NCBI RefSeq assembly: GCF_020567705.1
Contig: NZ_JAJDJU010000017.1
Span: 1-59,340, forward strand
Length of the DNA: 59,340 nucleotides
DNA from: Acidocella sp. KAb 2-4
GTDB lineage: Bacteria; Pseudomonadota; Alphaproteobacteria; Acetobacterales; Acetobacteraceae
Reading direction: 5' to 3'
Shown: piece by piece, positions 16,933 through 28,322 of the stretch
How the letters are laid out: every line of letters starts with the position of its first letter
Position numbering within the stretch: the stretch's first letter is position 1
Position numbers and translations under genes: made by a program
The notes under the pieces: generated by a model
Told to the model about the DNA's origin: nothing
The model's input: the letters and a program-made list of their open reading frames with translations, nothing else
Database searches by the model: none

Positions 16933-17466
16933 TCAGGCCGTCACGTCCAAGAGAGAGGTGAGCGGATCCCAGGCATACGCGGTTTGCGCGATCTCCTCGC
17001 CACAGACCCGCGTGGTGCCATCGGCGACACGGCGCCCGCCCAGGTGCTGGTAGAAATAACGCGAAGGGTTGTCGCGCAGCACCCAGGCATAAGCCGAGCC
17101 GCAGCCGCGCTGGCCCAGATATTTGGCCGCGGCGCGGAGCAATTGCCCGCCGAGCCCCTGGTCTCGGTAGTCATCGAGCACATAAAGCATCTCGACCTCC
17201 CCCTCGCCCAGATGCGGCTCACGCGCCCGCGCGGCGATGGCGAACCCCAGCACCGGCGGCGCGCCCGGCATGCCGTAGCTGGCGGCGACATGCACCCCCT
17301 GGCCCAGACGGATCATCTGCTCGTAATGCCGGGCGAGGCGCGCGATGGACAGCCCGGCGAGGTAAGACTCGGGCAGGATGTTGGCATAGGCGCTGCGCCA
17401 GGTGGCGGCATGAGCCGCGGCGATGCCGGGCGCGTCAGCCAGCCGGGCGCGGCGCAGGGCGATCAC
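16933..17466 (-). CDS. GNAT-family N-acetyltransferase
   Basis: A 177-residue GNAT protein. The acetyl-CoA-binding motif A is visible as [18 protein letters not shown], followed by a motif B region with [16 protein letters not shown]. The first residues ([18 protein letters not shown]) match the usual GNAT first strand and helix. The substrate is unknown; single-domain members of this type acetylate small molecules, peptides or protein N-termini. It overlaps the upstream rRNA methyltransferase by 4 nt (ATGA) and lies 16 nt before guaA, so the three probably share a transcript. Confidence 0.88.
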   Translation of the reverse strand: MIALRRARLADAPGIAAAHAATWRSAYANILPESYLAGLSIARLARHYEQMIRLGQGVHVAASYGMPGAPPVLGFAIAARAREPHLGEGEVEMLYVLDDYRDQGLGGQLLRAAAKYLGQRGCGSAYAWVLRDNPSRYFYQHLGGRRVADGTTRVCGEEIAQTAYAWDPLTSLLDVTA

Positions 17467-18740
17467 GTCTCGCGCCGGCGCAGCACGGCGGCGAAGAAGC
17501 CATCCGTGCCATGCACCCGCGGCGAGAGCCGCAGCGCCGGCCCGCGCAACGCCGCCGGGGCCTCGATGGGCATCTGCTCGAATATCGGGTAACGGGCCAA
17601 GAACGCCTCCACCTGAGCTTCGTTCTCATCATTGAGCACGGAGCAGGTGGCGTAAACAAGTTTTCCACCGGGCTTCACCAGTTTTTGTGCCTGATCGAGG
17701 ATCATCGCCTGTTTCTGGGTCAGTTCGGCAAGATCGGTCTCGCTGAGGCGCGTGCGCGCATCGGGGTTGCGCCGCCAGGTGCCGGTGCCCGAGCAGGGCG
17801 CGTCGACCAGCACGCGGTCGAATTTCTGCCCCTGGCGTTTCAGCCATTTATCGCCCGGCTCCAGCAGATGCCGCTCGGCATTATGTACCCCGGCGCGGCG
17901 CAGGCGCTTGATCGCGCCGTCCAGCCGGGGGGCGGAGACGTCACAGGCGACGATATGCCCCTTGTTCTGCATGGTCATGGCGATGGCGAGCGTCTTGCCG
18001 CCGGCGCCAGCGCAATAATCCACCACCCGCATGCCGGGCTGCGCGTCCACCGCCAGCGCGATGAGCTGGCTGCCCTCGTCCTGGATTTCCACCAGCCCGT
18101 CCTGAAACGCCTTGCCCTGGGTGACGGATTGGCGGTTCTTCAGCCGCAGCCCCCAGGGAGAATAAGCGGTTGGTTCGGCCTGCAACGCCTCGCGCGCCAG
18201 GGCGGTCAGCGCCGCCTCGCGGGTCGATTTGAGCATGTTCACGCGCAGATCGAGCGGGGCGGGCTCGTTCATCGCCGCCATCTCGGCCGCCAGAGCCGGG
18301 CCGAATTGCGCCTTCAGCTTGGGCAGGATCCAGTCGGGGATCTCGTATTTCACCGCCTCGGGCATCGCGGGATGTTCCAGCGTGTGCCCGACGAACTTGT
18401 CGAGGATCGCGGCTTCCTCAGGTGCGAGCGGCGGCGGGCCGTAGCGCCCTGCGGTGAAGGCGATCGCCACCTTATGCGGGCTCTGCCCGGCCAGCACGGC
18501 CTGAGCCGCCAGCAGCAGGCGCGGCGTTACCGGCGCGCCCAGGCGCTCCAGCCACCAGCCCAGATGGCGGCGCGCGCGCAGCACGCCCCAGACCAGGGCG
18601 GAGACCGCCCGCCTGTCGCCACCGCCGATGAAGCGGCGGTTGCGGAAAAAGTGATTGGCCACGGCGTCGGCCGGGCGCGGATCGGCCTCGATCTCGGCGA
18701 GCAGGTCGATGGCGGCGGCGAGTTGTCCGGCGGGAGTCAT
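17463..18740 (-). CDS. RsmB/NOP-family rRNA (cytosine-5) methyltransferase
   Basis: A 425-residue m5C methyltransferase of the RsmB/Sun group, expected to methylate 16S rRNA with SAM. Residues about 1-140 form a NusB-like N-terminal RNA-binding domain. The Rossmann domain has the SAM motif VVDYCAGAGGKTLAIA, the general Cys in DAPCSGTGTWRRNPDAR, and the catalytic Cys in YATCSVLNDENEAQV. The two cysteines are typical of RNA m5C methyltransferases. RsmB itself is the best match by length and domain order, but another target cytosine cannot be excluded, so no symbol is given. Confidence 0.9.
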   Translation of the reverse strand: MTPAGQLAAAIDLLAEIEADPRPADAVANHFFRNRRFIGGGDRRAVSALVWGVLRARRHLGWWLERLGAPVTPRLLLAAQAVLAGQSPHKVAIAFTAGRYGPPPLAPEEAAILDKFVGHTLEHPAMPEAVKYEIPDWILPKLKAQFGPALAAEMAAMNEPAPLDLRVNMLKSTREAALTALAREALQAEPTAYSPWGLRLKNRQSVTQGKAFQDGLVEIQDEGSQLIALAVDAQPGMRVVDYCAGAGGKTLAIAMTMQNKGHIVACDVSAPRLDGAIKRLRRAGVHNAERHLLEPGDKWLKRQGQKFDRVLVDAPCSGTGTWRRNPDARTRLSETDLAELTQKQAMILDQAQKLVKPGGKLVYATCSVLNDENEAQVEAFLARYPIFEQMPIEAPAALRGPALRLSPRVHGTDGFFAAVLRRRET

Positions 18741-18796
18741 GGGCGGGTATCGAGAAGAATCATGCCCCGGCTATAGCCGGGTTGCGGTCCGGGCAC

Positions 18797-18830
18797 AAAA
18801 AAGGGCGGCGCGTTGCCGCACCGCCCTTTT
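18797..18830 (-). terminator. Rho-independent terminator of the cold-shock gene
   Basis: A 10-bp stem, AAAAGGGCGG (18799-18808) with CCGCCCTTTT (18821-18830), has a 12-nt loop. Read on the minus strand the stem is followed by a T run (18797-18802), right after the csp stop codon. It would separate the cold-shock transcript from the rRNA methyltransferase downstream. Confidence 0.85.
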
Positions 18831-18847
18831 CGTAACCGGTGAAAGCC

Positions 18848-19054
18848 TTAGATGGCCTTCAGGTTCTCCGCCGAGATCTTGCCCTGCTGGCCGGGCTTGG
18901 CTTCATACTGAAGCTTCTGGCCCTCGTTCAGCGAGCGCATGTTGGCGCGCTCCACGGCCGAGATGTGCACGAACACATCCTTGGAGCCGTCATCCGGCTG
19001 AATGAAGCCGTAGCCCTTGGTGGCGTTGAACCATTTCACAGTACCTGATGCCAT
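18848..19054 (-). CDS. Cold-shock protein, CspA family
   Basis: A 68-residue single cold-shock domain. RNP1 KGYGFIQ and RNP2 VFVHIS are intact, and the protein starts with MASGTVKWFNATKGYGFI, as is usual. Cold-shock proteins bind single-stranded RNA and DNA and act as RNA chaperones. The start at 19054 has AGGAG about 8 nt upstream; an upstream in-frame ATG at 19072 was rejected because it adds six residues foreign to the family. The region upstream of the start (19055-19217) is a long leader of the kind found in csp mRNAs. A strong terminator follows the gene. Confidence 0.97.
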   Translation of the reverse strand: MASGTVKWFNATKGYGFIQPDDGSKDVFVHISAVERANMRSLNEGQKLQYEAKPGQQGKISAENLKAI

Positions 19055-19217
19055 ATCGCATCTCCTAAACAAACAGCGACCCGCAACATGCGGGCAAGAA
19101 ACTCTTCAGTTGTCAGGGAGGGGCCGGACTGCATAAGCAGGGAGAGCACGCAACGACAGATAACGAAAAGCGCCGTGCGCCATCCTTAGCGCCTTCTTCC
19201 GCAAAACTCAAACATTT

Positions 19218-20651
19218 TCACGGCGCGAAGGGCAGCCCGGCCTGAATCTGGTCCGCGCTCGGGAGTTCGGCGGCCGCGAACCCGCCGCCGAGGTCCTGAA
19301 TCAGCGCCACCGCCGCCAGCAGCCGGTTCTGCCGGATGGCGAGCTGGCTTTGCTGGTCCTGCAATAGCGTCACCTGCGCCTGGGTCACGGCGGTATAGGC
19401 GGCGGTGCCGGCCTGGTATTCGTTGAGTGCGATCTGCACGGCGCGGGCGGCATCGGTCACCGCCTGGTCCTGGACCGCCTGTTGCTGGGCGTAGATGGTG
19501 AGGTTGGAGAGATCGTCCTCCACCTGCTGGAAGGCGGTGAGCACCGTCTGCCGATAGGTCTGCACGCTCTGGTCATAGGCGAATTCGGCGGCCTGGACAT
19601 TGGCGCTGCGCGTGCCGCCCGCGAACAGCGTGGCCGAGGCATTGGCCCCGAGCGACCACAACGCGTTGGAGGCGCTGAACAGCCCAGCGATCGGGTCCGC
19701 CGCGTAGCCGCCCAGGGCGGAGAGCGTGATATCCGGGTAATAGGCGCCGATCTGCACGCCGATCTGCGCGTTCTGCACGGCCATGGTGCGCTCGGCGGCG
19801 GCAATGTCGGGGCGGCGCTGGAGCAACGTGCTGGGCAGGCCGGGCGGGGTGAGCGGCACGGTGGCGATCTGTACCCCGGGCGGGATGGAGAGATCAGCCG
19901 GGGCGTGGCCGGTGAGCACGGCGATGGCATGCTCATATTGCGCGCGGGCCGCCCCGGCATTGATGAGCTGGGCTTGCGCGCCCTCCAGCGCCGTGCGCGC
20001 GGTGATCACGTCCGCCGGGGCGGCGGTGCCCGCGGCGGCCTGGTTTTCGGTGATCCGCAATGCGCGCTGATAGGCCGCGACCGTCTGCTGATACAGGGCG
20101 ATGGCGGCGTCGGCGGCGCGCAGATCCACGTAGTCCGACGCGAGCTGCGCCTGGGCGCTGAGCGTGGCGTTGGCGAGGTCGGCGGCGCTCACCTGTGCGG
20201 CGGCGACATCACCCTGCACCTGACGGCGGATCTTGCCCCAGATATCGGGGGTCCAGGCAGCATCGCCCTCAAACGTGCCGGAGGTGCGCGGACCCGCGCC
20301 GGACACACCGCCGCTGGCGCCGGATTGGCGGGTGGCGCTGCCGGTGAGGCCTAGGCTCGGGAACAGCCCGCCGCGCGCCGCCTGGGCGATCTCGACCGCC
20401 TGCTGATAGGCGAAATAATCGGCCTTGAGCGTGGCGTTGTTCACCGCCACCTGGGGTTCCAGGCGGTCCAGCACCGGGTCGTTGAAGGCCCGCCACCACG
20501 CGCCTTTGGGCGCGGCATCGGCGGGCTTGGCGGCCACCCAGCCCGGCGCGGTTTTATACGCGGCTGGAACTTGCAGAGCGGGCTTATGATAATCCGGGCC
20601 CACCATGCAGCCACTCAACCCCAGGGCCACCAATACGCTCAACCGCTTCAT
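19218..20651 (-). CDS. NodT-type outer membrane efflux lipoprotein
   Basis: A 477-residue RND outer membrane factor. The start at 20651 gives a lipoprotein signal, [21 protein letters not shown], with lipobox LSGC; the extended frame upstream overlaps mdtC and was rejected. Two TolC-like (OEP) repeats follow, typical of NodT proteins: GPDYHKP at the N-terminus, RGGLFPSLGLTGS, QRRPDIAAAERTMA and GAYYPDITLSALGGY. It forms the outer membrane exit channel of the tripartite pump encoded upstream. Its start overlaps the mdtC-like stop by one base, so it is the last gene of the operon. Confidence 0.93.
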   Translation of the reverse strand: MKRLSVLVALGLSGCMVGPDYHKPALQVPAAYKTAPGWVAAKPADAAPKGAWWRAFNDPVLDRLEPQVAVNNATLKADYFAYQQAVEIAQAARGGLFPSLGLTGSATRQSGASGGVSGAGPRTSGTFEGDAAWTPDIWGKIRRQVQGDVAAAQVSAADLANATLSAQAQLASDYVDLRAADAAIALYQQTVAAYQRALRITENQAAAGTAAPADVITARTALEGAQAQLINAGAARAQYEHAIAVLTGHAPADLSIPPGVQIATVPLTPPGLPSTLLQRRPDIAAAERTMAVQNAQIGVQIGAYYPDITLSALGGYAADPIAGLFSASNALWSLGANASATLFAGGTRSANVQAAEFAYDQSVQTYRQTVLTAFQQVEDDLSNLTIYAQQQAVQDQAVTDAARAVQIALNEYQAGTAAYTAVTQAQVTLLQDQQSQLAIRQNRLLAAVALIQDLGGGFAAAELPSADQIQAGLPFAP

Positions 20652-23600
20652 CACGCCTCCACAATGCCGCCCTGGCGTGGCGGCGCCTTGTCGCTCTTGC
20701 CGCCGCGCAGCCTGGTCGCCAGCCGCTCCAGCCATAGGTACACCACCGGCGTGGTGTAGAGCGTCAATGCCTGGCTCACGACCAGCCCGCCGATGATGGT
20801 CAACCCCAGCGGCTGCCGCAGCGAGGCCCCCTGCCCCAGCGCGATCGCCAGCGGCAGCGCGCCGAGAATCGCGGCGAAGGTGGTCATCAGGATCGGGCGC
20901 AGGCGCAGGCTGGCGGCGCGGAAGATCGCCTCCTCGGGGCTCAGCCCCTCGCCGCGTTCGAGCTGGATGGCGAAATCGATCATCAGAATCGCGTTCTTCT
21001 TGACGATGCCGATCAGCAGGATGACGCCAATAAGCGCGATGATGGTGAGCGGCGTGTTGAGCATGAGCAAAAACAGCGTCGCCCCCAGCCCGGCCGAGGG
21101 AATGGTGGAGAGAATGGTGATCGGGTGGATCGTGCTCTCATAAAGAATGCCGAGCACGATATAGACGGTCGCGATCGCGGCCAGGATCAGCAGCGGCTCG
21201 GACGCCGCCGAGGATTGGAACGCCGCCGCCGTGCCGGCGAAGCTGCCGGTGATGGTGAGCGGCACGTCGAGCCTGGCCATGGTGCGCTGGATGGTGGCGG
21301 CGGCGGTGCCAAGCGCCACGCCCTGCGGCAGCGAGAAGGAGATGGTGGCGGCCACGCGCCCGCTCTGGTGATTCACCGCGATGGGCGTGGTGCCCGGCGC
21401 GAAGCTGGCGATGGCCGAGAGCGGCACCATGGTCTCGCCATGGGTGCTCACCGCCGCGCCCGAGGACGCGCCGCCCACCGCCCCGGTGGCAATGGCATTG
21501 ACCGCCGCGTTGGTCGCTGAATCCAGCGCCACGGTGGCGGTGGTGTTGGTGCTGCGGGTGTTGGCCACCACCGCGCCGGCGGCGAGATTGGTCTGCGCCG
21601 TGCCGCTGGCCTTGCCGCCCGAGGTGCTGATGTAGATGCGCGAGAGATCCCGCGGTGTCTGCTGATATTTCGGTGCCAGCTCCATCACCACTTCATACTG
21701 GTTCAACTCGTTATAGATCGTCGAGACATTGCGCTGGCCGAAGGCGTCGTAGAGCGTGCTGTCGATCTGGTTGGGGGTGACGTTGAGCCGGGCGGCGAGC
21801 GCGCGGTCGATATGAATGTCGGTCTCCAGCCCGCCCTGTTGCACGTCGGAGTTCACATCCACGAGCGTGTGGTCCTGCTTTAGCGCGGCGACGATCCTGG
21901 GCACCCAGGCGTAGAGATCGTCGGCATTGTCGCTTTGCAGCGTGTATTGGTATTCGGCGTTGCTCTGCCGCCCGCCGACGCGCAGATCCTGCGCCGGCAC
22001 CAGGAAGGTCTGCGCACCTGGAATGCGCGCGAGCGGGCGGCGCAGCCGGGCGACGATCTGCGTGGCGCTGAGGTGGCGCTGCGCCAGAGGCTTGAGCGTG
22101 ATGAACAGGAAGCCGCTATTGGTCGTGCGCCCGCCAGTGAATCCGGCAACCGAGGCCACGCCGGGGTCGTGCTGCACGATGGTCTGCAATTGCAGCAGCT
22201 TCTGCTTCATCGCGGCAAAGGAGATCGATTGATCGGCCTGGATGGTGCCGATGAGCAGCCCGGTATCCTGCTCGGGGAAGAAGCCCTTGGGCACCACCAC
22301 GAACAGCACGATGTTGAGGACCACGGTGAGGATCAGCCCGAACCCCACGAGCCTGGCGTGGCGCAGGGCCCAGCGCAGCGATGTTTCGTAGCCCTGGCGC
22401 GTAGCCTCGAACCAGCGCTCCAGCGCGGCGGTGAAGCGCCCGTGCGTCTGCTCGCGCGCGGGGCGCAGCAGCAGCGCGCAGAGCGTGGGCGTGGCGGTGA
22501 GCGAGACGAGCAGCGAAATGGCGATGGTGAGCGACAGGGTCTCCGCGAACTCCTGAAATAATTTGCCGAGCAGCCCCGGCATCATCAGAATCGGCAGAAA
22601 CACCGCGATCAGCGAGGCGCTCATCGAGAGCACGGTGAAGCCGACCTCCGCCCCGCCGCGCAGGGCCGCCTGCAGCGGGTCCATCCCGGCTTCGAGATGG
22701 CGCATCGTGTTCTCCGTCACCACCACCGCGTCATCCACCACGAAGCCGGTGGCGATGGTGAGCGCCATCAGTGAGAGATTATCGATGGAAAAGCCGAGCA
22801 AATACATCGGCCCGAACGTGCCGAGGATGGAGACCGGGACCGCCAGCCCCGGAATGAGCGTAGCGCGCGGCGAGCGCAGAAAGATGAACACCACCGCCAC
22901 CACCAGCAGCACGGCGATGAACAGCGTGCGCTCGGTGTCGGTCAGCGCGGCGCGGATGGATTGCGAGCGGTCGAGCGCCACGCCAAAACTAATGGCCGGC
23001 GGCAGCGCCGCGCGCAGCTTGGGCAACAACGCCTTGATCTGGTCAACGGTGCGGATGACATTGGCATCCGGGCTGGGATGGATGATTACCAGCACCGCGC
23101 GCTTGCCGTTATAATACCCGGCATTCTGCAAATTCTCGACCGAATCCTCGACATCCGCGACATCGGAGAGCTTCACCGCCTGACCGTTACGGTAGGCGAT
23201 GACGAGATCGCGGTATTGCGCCGCGCGTGTCGCCTGATCATTGGTGTAGATCTGGTAGCGGCTGGGGCCGATGTCGAAATAGCCTTTCGGCGCGTTGGCG
23301 TTGGCGGCGGCCAGGGCGGCGCGCACATCCTCCAGCCCGATGCCGTATTTCGCCAGCGGGCCGGGCTGCAACTCCACGCGCACCGCGGGCAGCGCCGCAC
23401 CGCCGAGCTCGACATTGCCCACCCCCTGGATCTGCGCGAATTGCTGCGCCAGCACCGTATCGGCGGAATCGTAGAGCTGGCCTGGGGTCATTGTATCTGA
23501 GGTAAGCGCCAGCACCATGATCGGCGCGTCCGCCGGGTTGAATTTCTCGTAAGTCGGGTTGGCGCGCAGCGTGACCGGCAGATCGGCGCGGGCGGCGTTG

Positions 23601-23935
23601 ATCGCCGCCTGCACATCGCGCGCGGCGCCGTTGATGTCGCGGTCGAAGCCGAATTGCAGCGTGATGCGGGTGGTGCCAATGCCCGATTGCGAGGTCATCT
23701 CGGTGACATCGGCAATGGTGCCGAGATGGCGCTCCAGCGGCTCGGCCACGGTGGCGGCCATGGTGTCCGGGCTGGCCCCCGCCATATTGGCTTGCACCTG
23801 AATGGTGGGAAACGAGATCTTCGGCAGCGGCGCCACCGGCATCTTCATGAAACCGAGTATGCCCGACAGCGCAATGCCAATGATCAGTAGCATGGTCGCC
23901 ACCGGGCGGCGGATGAAGATCGCCGGGATGCTCAT
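20651..23935 (-). CDS. mdtC: RND multidrug transporter, MdtC-like subunit
   Basis: A 1094-residue inner membrane proton/drug antiporter. It begins [17 protein letters not shown] and has the transmembrane proton-relay motif [12 protein letters not shown]; the other RND landmarks are in place. In the MdtABC system MdtB and MdtC form a heterotrimer that exports bile salts, novobiocin and similar compounds. It is about 70 residues longer than E. coli MdtC. Most of the excess is an Ala/Thr/Ser-rich stretch in the second periplasmic domain (about nt 21420-21625), between [10 protein letters not shown] and [11 protein letters not shown]. It overlaps the mdtB-like gene by 4 nt. Confidence 0.92.
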   Translation of the reverse strand: MSIPAIFIRRPVATMLLIIGIALSGILGFMKMPVAPLPKISFPTIQVQANMAGASPDTMAATVAEPLERHLGTIADVTEMTSQSGIGTTRITLQFGFDRDINGAARDVQAAINAARADLPVTLRANPTYEKFNPADAPIMVLALTSDTMTPGQLYDSADTVLAQQFAQIQGVGNVELGGAALPAVRVELQPGPLAKYGIGLEDVRAALAAANANAPKGYFDIGPSRYQIYTNDQATRAAQYRDLVIAYRNGQAVKLSDVADVEDSVENLQNAGYYNGKRAVLVIIHPSPDANVIRTVDQIKALLPKLRAALPPAISFGVALDRSQSIRAALTDTERTLFIAVLLVVAVVFIFLRSPRATLIPGLAVPVSILGTFGPMYLLGFSIDNLSLMALTIATGFVVDDAVVVTENTMRHLEAGMDPLQAALRGGAEVGFTVLSMSASLIAVFLPILMMPGLLGKLFQEFAETLSLTIAISLLVSLTATPTLCALLLRPAREQTHGRFTAALERWFEATRQGYETSLRWALRHARLVGFGLILTVVLNIVLFVVVPKGFFPEQDTGLLIGTIQADQSISFAAMKQKLLQLQTIVQHDPGVASVAGFTGGRTTNSGFLFITLKPLAQRHLSATQIVARLRRPLARIPGAQTFLVPAQDLRVGGRQSNAEYQYTLQSDNADDLYAWVPRIVAALKQDHTLVDVNSDVQQGGLETDIHIDRALAARLNVTPNQIDSTLYDAFGQRNVSTIYNELNQYEVVMELAPKYQQTPRDLSRIYISTSGGKASGTAQTNLAAGAVVANTRSTNTTATVALDSATNAAVNAIATGAVGGASSGAAVSTHGETMVPLSAIASFAPGTTPIAVNHQSGRVAATISFSLPQGVALGTAAATIQRTMARLDVPLTITGSFAGTAAAFQSSAASEPLLILAAIATVYIVLGILYESTIHPITILSTIPSAGLGATLFLLMLNTPLTIIALIGVILLIGIVKKNAILMIDFAIQLERGEGLSPEEAIFRAASLRLRPILMTTFAAILGALPLAIALGQGASLRQPLGLTIIGGLVVSQALTLYTTPVVYLWLERLATRLRGGKSDKAPPRQGGIVEA

Positions 23936-26900
23936 GCGCCGGCTTGGCCGAGGCGCAGGCCAAAGCGCCGCGCCAGAGCGTCGAATGCGAGGTAGATGAC
24001 CGGGGTGGTGAACAGCGTGAGCAACTGGCTGACCAGCAGCCCGCCGACAATGGCGACACCCAGCGGCGCGCGCAGCTCCGCCCCCATGCCGCCGCCAAAG
24101 ATCAGCGGCAAGCCGGAGAACAGCGCGGCCAGCGTGGTCATCAGGATCGGGCGGAAGCGCAGCAGCGCGGCCTCGAAGATGGCGTCGCGCGGCGCCTTGC
24201 CCTCGTTGCGCTCGGCGTGCAGGGCGAAGTCGATCATCATGATCGCGTTCTTCTTGACGATGCCGATTAGCAGCACGATGCCGATGATGCCGATCACATC
24301 CAGCCCCTCGCCGGCCAGCCAGAGAAAGATGAGCGCGCCGATGCCGGCCGAGGGCAATGTGGAAAGGATCGTGACCGGATGCACGAAACTCTCATAGAGC
24401 ACGCCAAGCACGATATAGACGGCGATGATCGCGGCGATGAGCAGGAACACCTCGTTGCTGAGCGCGTTCTGGAACGCCGCCGCGGCGCCGAGGAAGCTGG
24501 TCTGCATCGAGGCAGGCAGGTTGAGCGACGCCTCCGCCCGCTGGATGGCCTTGACCGCCGCGCCGAGCGAAGCGCCGGGAGCGAGGTTGAAGGAGATAGT
24601 CGTGGCCGGGAATTGCGCCAGATGCTCGATGACGAGTGGCGCGGGCTGGGTGTTGAAGCTGGCGATGGCCGAAAGCGGCACCTGCCCGCCCGCGGCGGCG
24701 GCGGAGGGCAGATAGATATTCCCCAGCGCGGCGGCGGAGGTCATCTTCGCCGGGTCCACGGTCATGATCACGCGGTATTGGTTGGTCTGCGTGAAGATGG
24801 TGGAGATGATGCGCTGGCCGAAGGCGTCGTAGAGCGCGTTGTCCACCGTGGCGGGGGTGATGCCGAAGCGCGCGGCGCTGGTGCGGTCGATATCCACATA
24901 GACAGACTGCCCAGCCGCCTGCAATCCGCTGGCGACGCCGGTGAGCTCCGGCAGCGCCTGCAGCTTGGCCATCAGCTTCGGCACATAGGTTTGCAAATCG
25001 GCCTGCGATGCCCCCTCCAGCGCGAACTGGTATTGCGTGGGCGAGACCGAGGTGTTGAGCGTGAGGCTCTGCACCGGCTGCAGATACAGCTTCACCCCCG
25101 GCACACCCGCCACCTCGCGCTGCAGGCGCGGAATGATCTGCGCCGCCGACAGGCCGCGCTGGCCGAGCGGCTTGAGGTTGATAAGAAACCGCCCCTGGTT
25201 GAGCGTGGTGTTGGTGCCGTCCACGCCGATATAGGAGGTCAGGCTGGCAACATCCTTGTCTTGCAGGAGCGCGTCGGCCAGCGCCTGCTGGTGCGCGGCC
25301 ATGGCGGTGTAGGAGGTGCTCTGCGCCGCCTGCGAGAAGCCCTCGATGACCCCGGTATCCTGCACCGGGAAGAAGCCCTTGGGGATGAACACATAGAGCA
25401 GCACGGTGAGGATGAGCGTGCCCACCGCCACCGCCAGGGTGAGCCGCGCATGGCGCAGCACCCAGTCCAGCGCACGCTCATAACCAGCGATGAGACGGTT
25501 GAACTGCCGCTCGTTCCAGGCCTCGAAGCGCGACGGCTTGTCCTCGCCCTTGCGGTGCAGCAGGCGCGCGCACAGCATCGGCACCAGGGTGAGCGAGACC
25601 ACCGCCGAGATCACGATGGTGTAGGCCAGTGTCACCGCGAATTCGGAGAATAGCCGCCCGACCACATCGCCCATGAACAGCAGCGGGATCAGCACCGCGA
25701 TCAGCGACACGGTAAGCGAGATGATGGTGAAGCCGATCTGCCCCGCCCCCTTCAGCGCCGCCTCCAGCGGGGCCTCGCCCATCTCCAGATAGCGGGCGAT
25801 GTTCTCGATCATCACGATGGAGTCATCGACCACGAAGCCGGTGGCGATGATCAGCGCCATGATCGACAGATTATCGATGGAGAAGCCCGACAGATACATG
25901 AAGGCCAGCGCGCCGACGAGCGACACCGGCACCGAGATGCTGGGGATGATGGTCGCGCGCAGATTGCGCAAAAACACGAAGATGACGGCCACGACAAGTA
26001 CGATGCTGAGCCCCAGCTCAACCCCCGCATCGCGCACCGAGGCGCGGATGGAGGTGGTGCCGTCGCTCATCACCGCCACTTGCAGCGCCGCGGGCAGCCC
26101 GGCGGTGAGCACTGGCAGCTCGCGCTTCACCGCATTCACCGTGGCGATGACATTGGCGTTGGGCTGACGCTGGATGTTGAGCACGATGGCCGGGATGCGG
26201 TTGGCCCAGGCGCCCAGCTCGGCATCCTGCGGCGCGGAGATGATCTTCGCCACGTCGCCCAGATAAACTGGGTTGCCGTTTTTATAGGCGATCACCAGCT
26301 TCGCGTATTCGCTGGCATCGGTGATCTGGTCGTTGGCGTTAATCGTGTAGCTCTGCCGCGGGCCGGAGAAGCTGCCCTTGGGCGCGTTGACGTTGAGGTT
26401 GCTGATATCCGTGCGGATATTGTCGATCGACAGCCCGTAGGCGGCCAGCGCCTGCGGATTCACCTCCACCCGCACGGCGGGCACATTGCCACCGCTCACC
26501 GTAACGAGGCCAACACCGGGGATCTCGGACAGCCTGGCGGCAAGGCGGGAATTGGCGATGTCCTCCACGGCGGTGAGATTCATCGTCTTCGAGGTGATGG
26601 CCAGCGTCATCACCGGCGCGTCAGCCGGGTTGACCTTGGCGTAAACCGGCGGCGCCGGAAGATCGGAGGGCAGCAGATTTCCCGCCGCGTTGATCGCCGC
26701 CTGCACCTCCTGCTCGGCCACGTCCAGGCTGAGCGCGAGGTTGAATTGCAGCGTGATCACGGACGCCCCGGCGGAGCTGGAGGAATGCATCTGGTTCAGC
26801 CCCTCCATCTCCCCAAGCTGGCGCTCCAGCGGGGCGGTGACGGCGGAGGTCATCACCTCGGGCGAGGCGCCGGGGTAAAATGTCTGCACCTGGATGGTCG

Positions 26901-27027
26901 GGTAGGTGACATCGGGCAGCGCCGACACCGGCAGGTAGCTGAACGCCACCAGCCCGACCAGCACGAACGCGATCATCAGCAGCGATGTCGCGACCGGGCG
27001 GAGGATGAACAGCCGGGACGGGTTCAC
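23932..27027 (-). CDS. mdtB: RND multidrug transporter, MdtB-like subunit
   Basis: A 1031-residue RND transporter of normal length, starting [18 protein letters not shown], with [19 protein letters not shown] in the first periplasmic domain and the relay motif [12 protein letters not shown] in TM4. It is most like MdtB, the partner that binds MdtC. Its start overlaps the membrane fusion protein stop by 4 nt, and its end overlaps the mdtC-like start by 4 nt. The coupling suggests fixed subunit ratios. The substrate range of this pump is not evident from sequence. Confidence 0.93.
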   Translation of the reverse strand: MNPSRLFILRPVATSLLMIAFVLVGLVAFSYLPVSALPDVTYPTIQVQTFYPGASPEVMTSAVTAPLERQLGEMEGLNQMHSSSSAGASVITLQFNLALSLDVAEQEVQAAINAAGNLLPSDLPAPPVYAKVNPADAPVMTLAITSKTMNLTAVEDIANSRLAARLSEIPGVGLVTVSGGNVPAVRVEVNPQALAAYGLSIDNIRTDISNLNVNAPKGSFSGPRQSYTINANDQITDASEYAKLVIAYKNGNPVYLGDVAKIISAPQDAELGAWANRIPAIVLNIQRQPNANVIATVNAVKRELPVLTAGLPAALQVAVMSDGTTSIRASVRDAGVELGLSIVLVVAVIFVFLRNLRATIIPSISVPVSLVGALAFMYLSGFSIDNLSIMALIIATGFVVDDSIVMIENIARYLEMGEAPLEAALKGAGQIGFTIISLTVSLIAVLIPLLFMGDVVGRLFSEFAVTLAYTIVISAVVSLTLVPMLCARLLHRKGEDKPSRFEAWNERQFNRLIAGYERALDWVLRHARLTLAVAVGTLILTVLLYVFIPKGFFPVQDTGVIEGFSQAAQSTSYTAMAAHQQALADALLQDKDVASLTSYIGVDGTNTTLNQGRFLINLKPLGQRGLSAAQIIPRLQREVAGVPGVKLYLQPVQSLTLNTSVSPTQYQFALEGASQADLQTYVPKLMAKLQALPELTGVASGLQAAGQSVYVDIDRTSAARFGITPATVDNALYDAFGQRIISTIFTQTNQYRVIMTVDPAKMTSAAALGNIYLPSAAAAGGQVPLSAIASFNTQPAPLVIEHLAQFPATTISFNLAPGASLGAAVKAIQRAEASLNLPASMQTSFLGAAAAFQNALSNEVFLLIAAIIAVYIVLGVLYESFVHPVTILSTLPSAGIGALIFLWLAGEGLDVIGIIGIVLLIGIVKKNAIMMIDFALHAERNEGKAPRDAIFEAALLRFRPILMTTLAALFSGLPLIFGGGMGAELRAPLGVAIVGGLLVSQLLTLFTTPVIYLAFDALARRFGLRLGQAGA

Positions 27028-28220
27028 TGCGCGCTGGCGGTGTGAGTATGGCGCCGCTTCGGCTGGGCCGTGGCCGCCCCCGGCGTGTCGCTCACCACCT
27101 GCACGGCGGCGCCGTCGGAGAGGCGGTCAACGCCATCTGTCACCACCTCGTCACCCGGCTGCACACCTTTCAGGATCACGGTGTTGGTGCCATCCGTCGG
27201 CCCGGTTGTGACAGGCTGGGCATGCACGGTGCCATCCGCACGCACGACATAAACATAGGTGCCGGGCTGGCCGGTCTGCACCGCCTGGCTGGGCACCAGC
27301 GTGGCATTGGTAAGCGTGTTGACCAGCAGATGCACGTTGACGAACTCGTTGGGGAACAGCGCGCCGTCGGCATTGGCGAAATCGGCGCGCAGCTTGACCA
27401 TGCCAGTGCTGGTGTCGATCTGGTTGTCCACCGCCGAGAGTGTGCCGTCTTCGAGCTTGGTGGTATCGTCACTGGAATAGGCGGCGGCGGTGAGTTGCGC
27501 CCCCTGCCCCAGCCGCGTGAGCACCGGCGCCAGATCGGCCTGCGAGACCGAAAAGATCACGGTGGTCGGCGAGGTGCTGGTAATCACGGCGATGCCGGTG
27601 GAACTGCCGGAGGTGACATAGTTGCCAACATCGACGAGGCGCAGGCCGACCCGCCCGCTAATCGGCGAGGTGATGTGGCAATAAGCGAGGTTGAGCTTGG
27701 CGCTGTCGATATTCGCCTGATCGGATTTGGTCAGCGCGTCATCCTGCGCCACCAGGAAACGCTGATCGGCCACTTGCTGGGCGGAAATACTGTCCTGCGC
27801 CGCCAGCGTCTCATAACGCGCGAGGTCTGAGCGCGCCTGGGCCAGGGACGCGCTGTCCTTGGCCAAAGCGGCCTGGTATTGCTCAAGCTGGATCTGATAG
27901 GGGCGCGGGTCGATCTGGGCGAGGAACTGGCCTTGGCTGACCTGCTGGCCCTCGGTGAAGGCGACCTGGGTGAGATAACCGCTGATCTGTGGCAGCACGG
28001 TGACGGTGGAGACCGGGGTTACGGTGCCCAGCTCATCCAGCTCCACCGGCATCGAGCCTGTGACCGCCTTGGCCACCCCCACCACGGGCGGCCCGCTGCC
28101 CTGGCGTTGCGGCCCCGTGCCGCTATGGCGCCACCAGACGAACAGCGCCAACAGCACCAGGATGATGCCGCCGATCCAACGTTTCCGCTTGCTTTTGCGC
28201 TGCTCCGTCGCTTCCGCCAC
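27024..28220 (-). CDS. mdtA: RND efflux membrane fusion protein, MdtA-like
   Basis: A 398-residue periplasmic adaptor. One N-terminal membrane anchor ([16 protein letters not shown], residues about 15-30) is followed by a lipoyl-like hairpin with [20 protein letters not shown], a coiled coil (about residues 110-180), [17 protein letters not shown] and a beta-barrel. It links the MdtBC pump to the outer membrane lipoprotein encoded at the end of the operon. This is the first gene of the four-gene operon; 102 nt separate it from the serS stop, where the promoter should lie. No regulator gene is adjacent. Confidence 0.93.
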   Translation of the reverse strand: MAEATEQRKSKRKRWIGGIILVLLALFVWWRHSGTGPQRQGSGPPVVGVAKAVTGSMPVELDELGTVTPVSTVTVLPQISGYLTQVAFTEGQQVSQGQFLAQIDPRPYQIQLEQYQAALAKDSASLAQARSDLARYETLAAQDSISAQQVADQRFLVAQDDALTKSDQANIDSAKLNLAYCHITSPISGRVGLRLVDVGNYVTSGSSTGIAVITSTSPTTVIFSVSQADLAPVLTRLGQGAQLTAAAYSSDDTTKLEDGTLSAVDNQIDTSTGMVKLRADFANADGALFPNEFVNVHLLVNTLTNATLVPSQAVQTGQPGTYVYVVRADGTVHAQPVTTGPTDGTNTVILKGVQPGDEVVTDGVDRLSDGAAVQVVSDTPGAATAQPKRRHTHTASAQ

Positions 28221-28322
28221 GCTCTTGCACTCCCGGTCAATCGGTCAGCCCTATACCCCTTTAGCAGAGATATGTCGCGGGGCGGGTGTTGACAGGAGAA
28301 TGACAAAGGGTAACGCGCGGGG

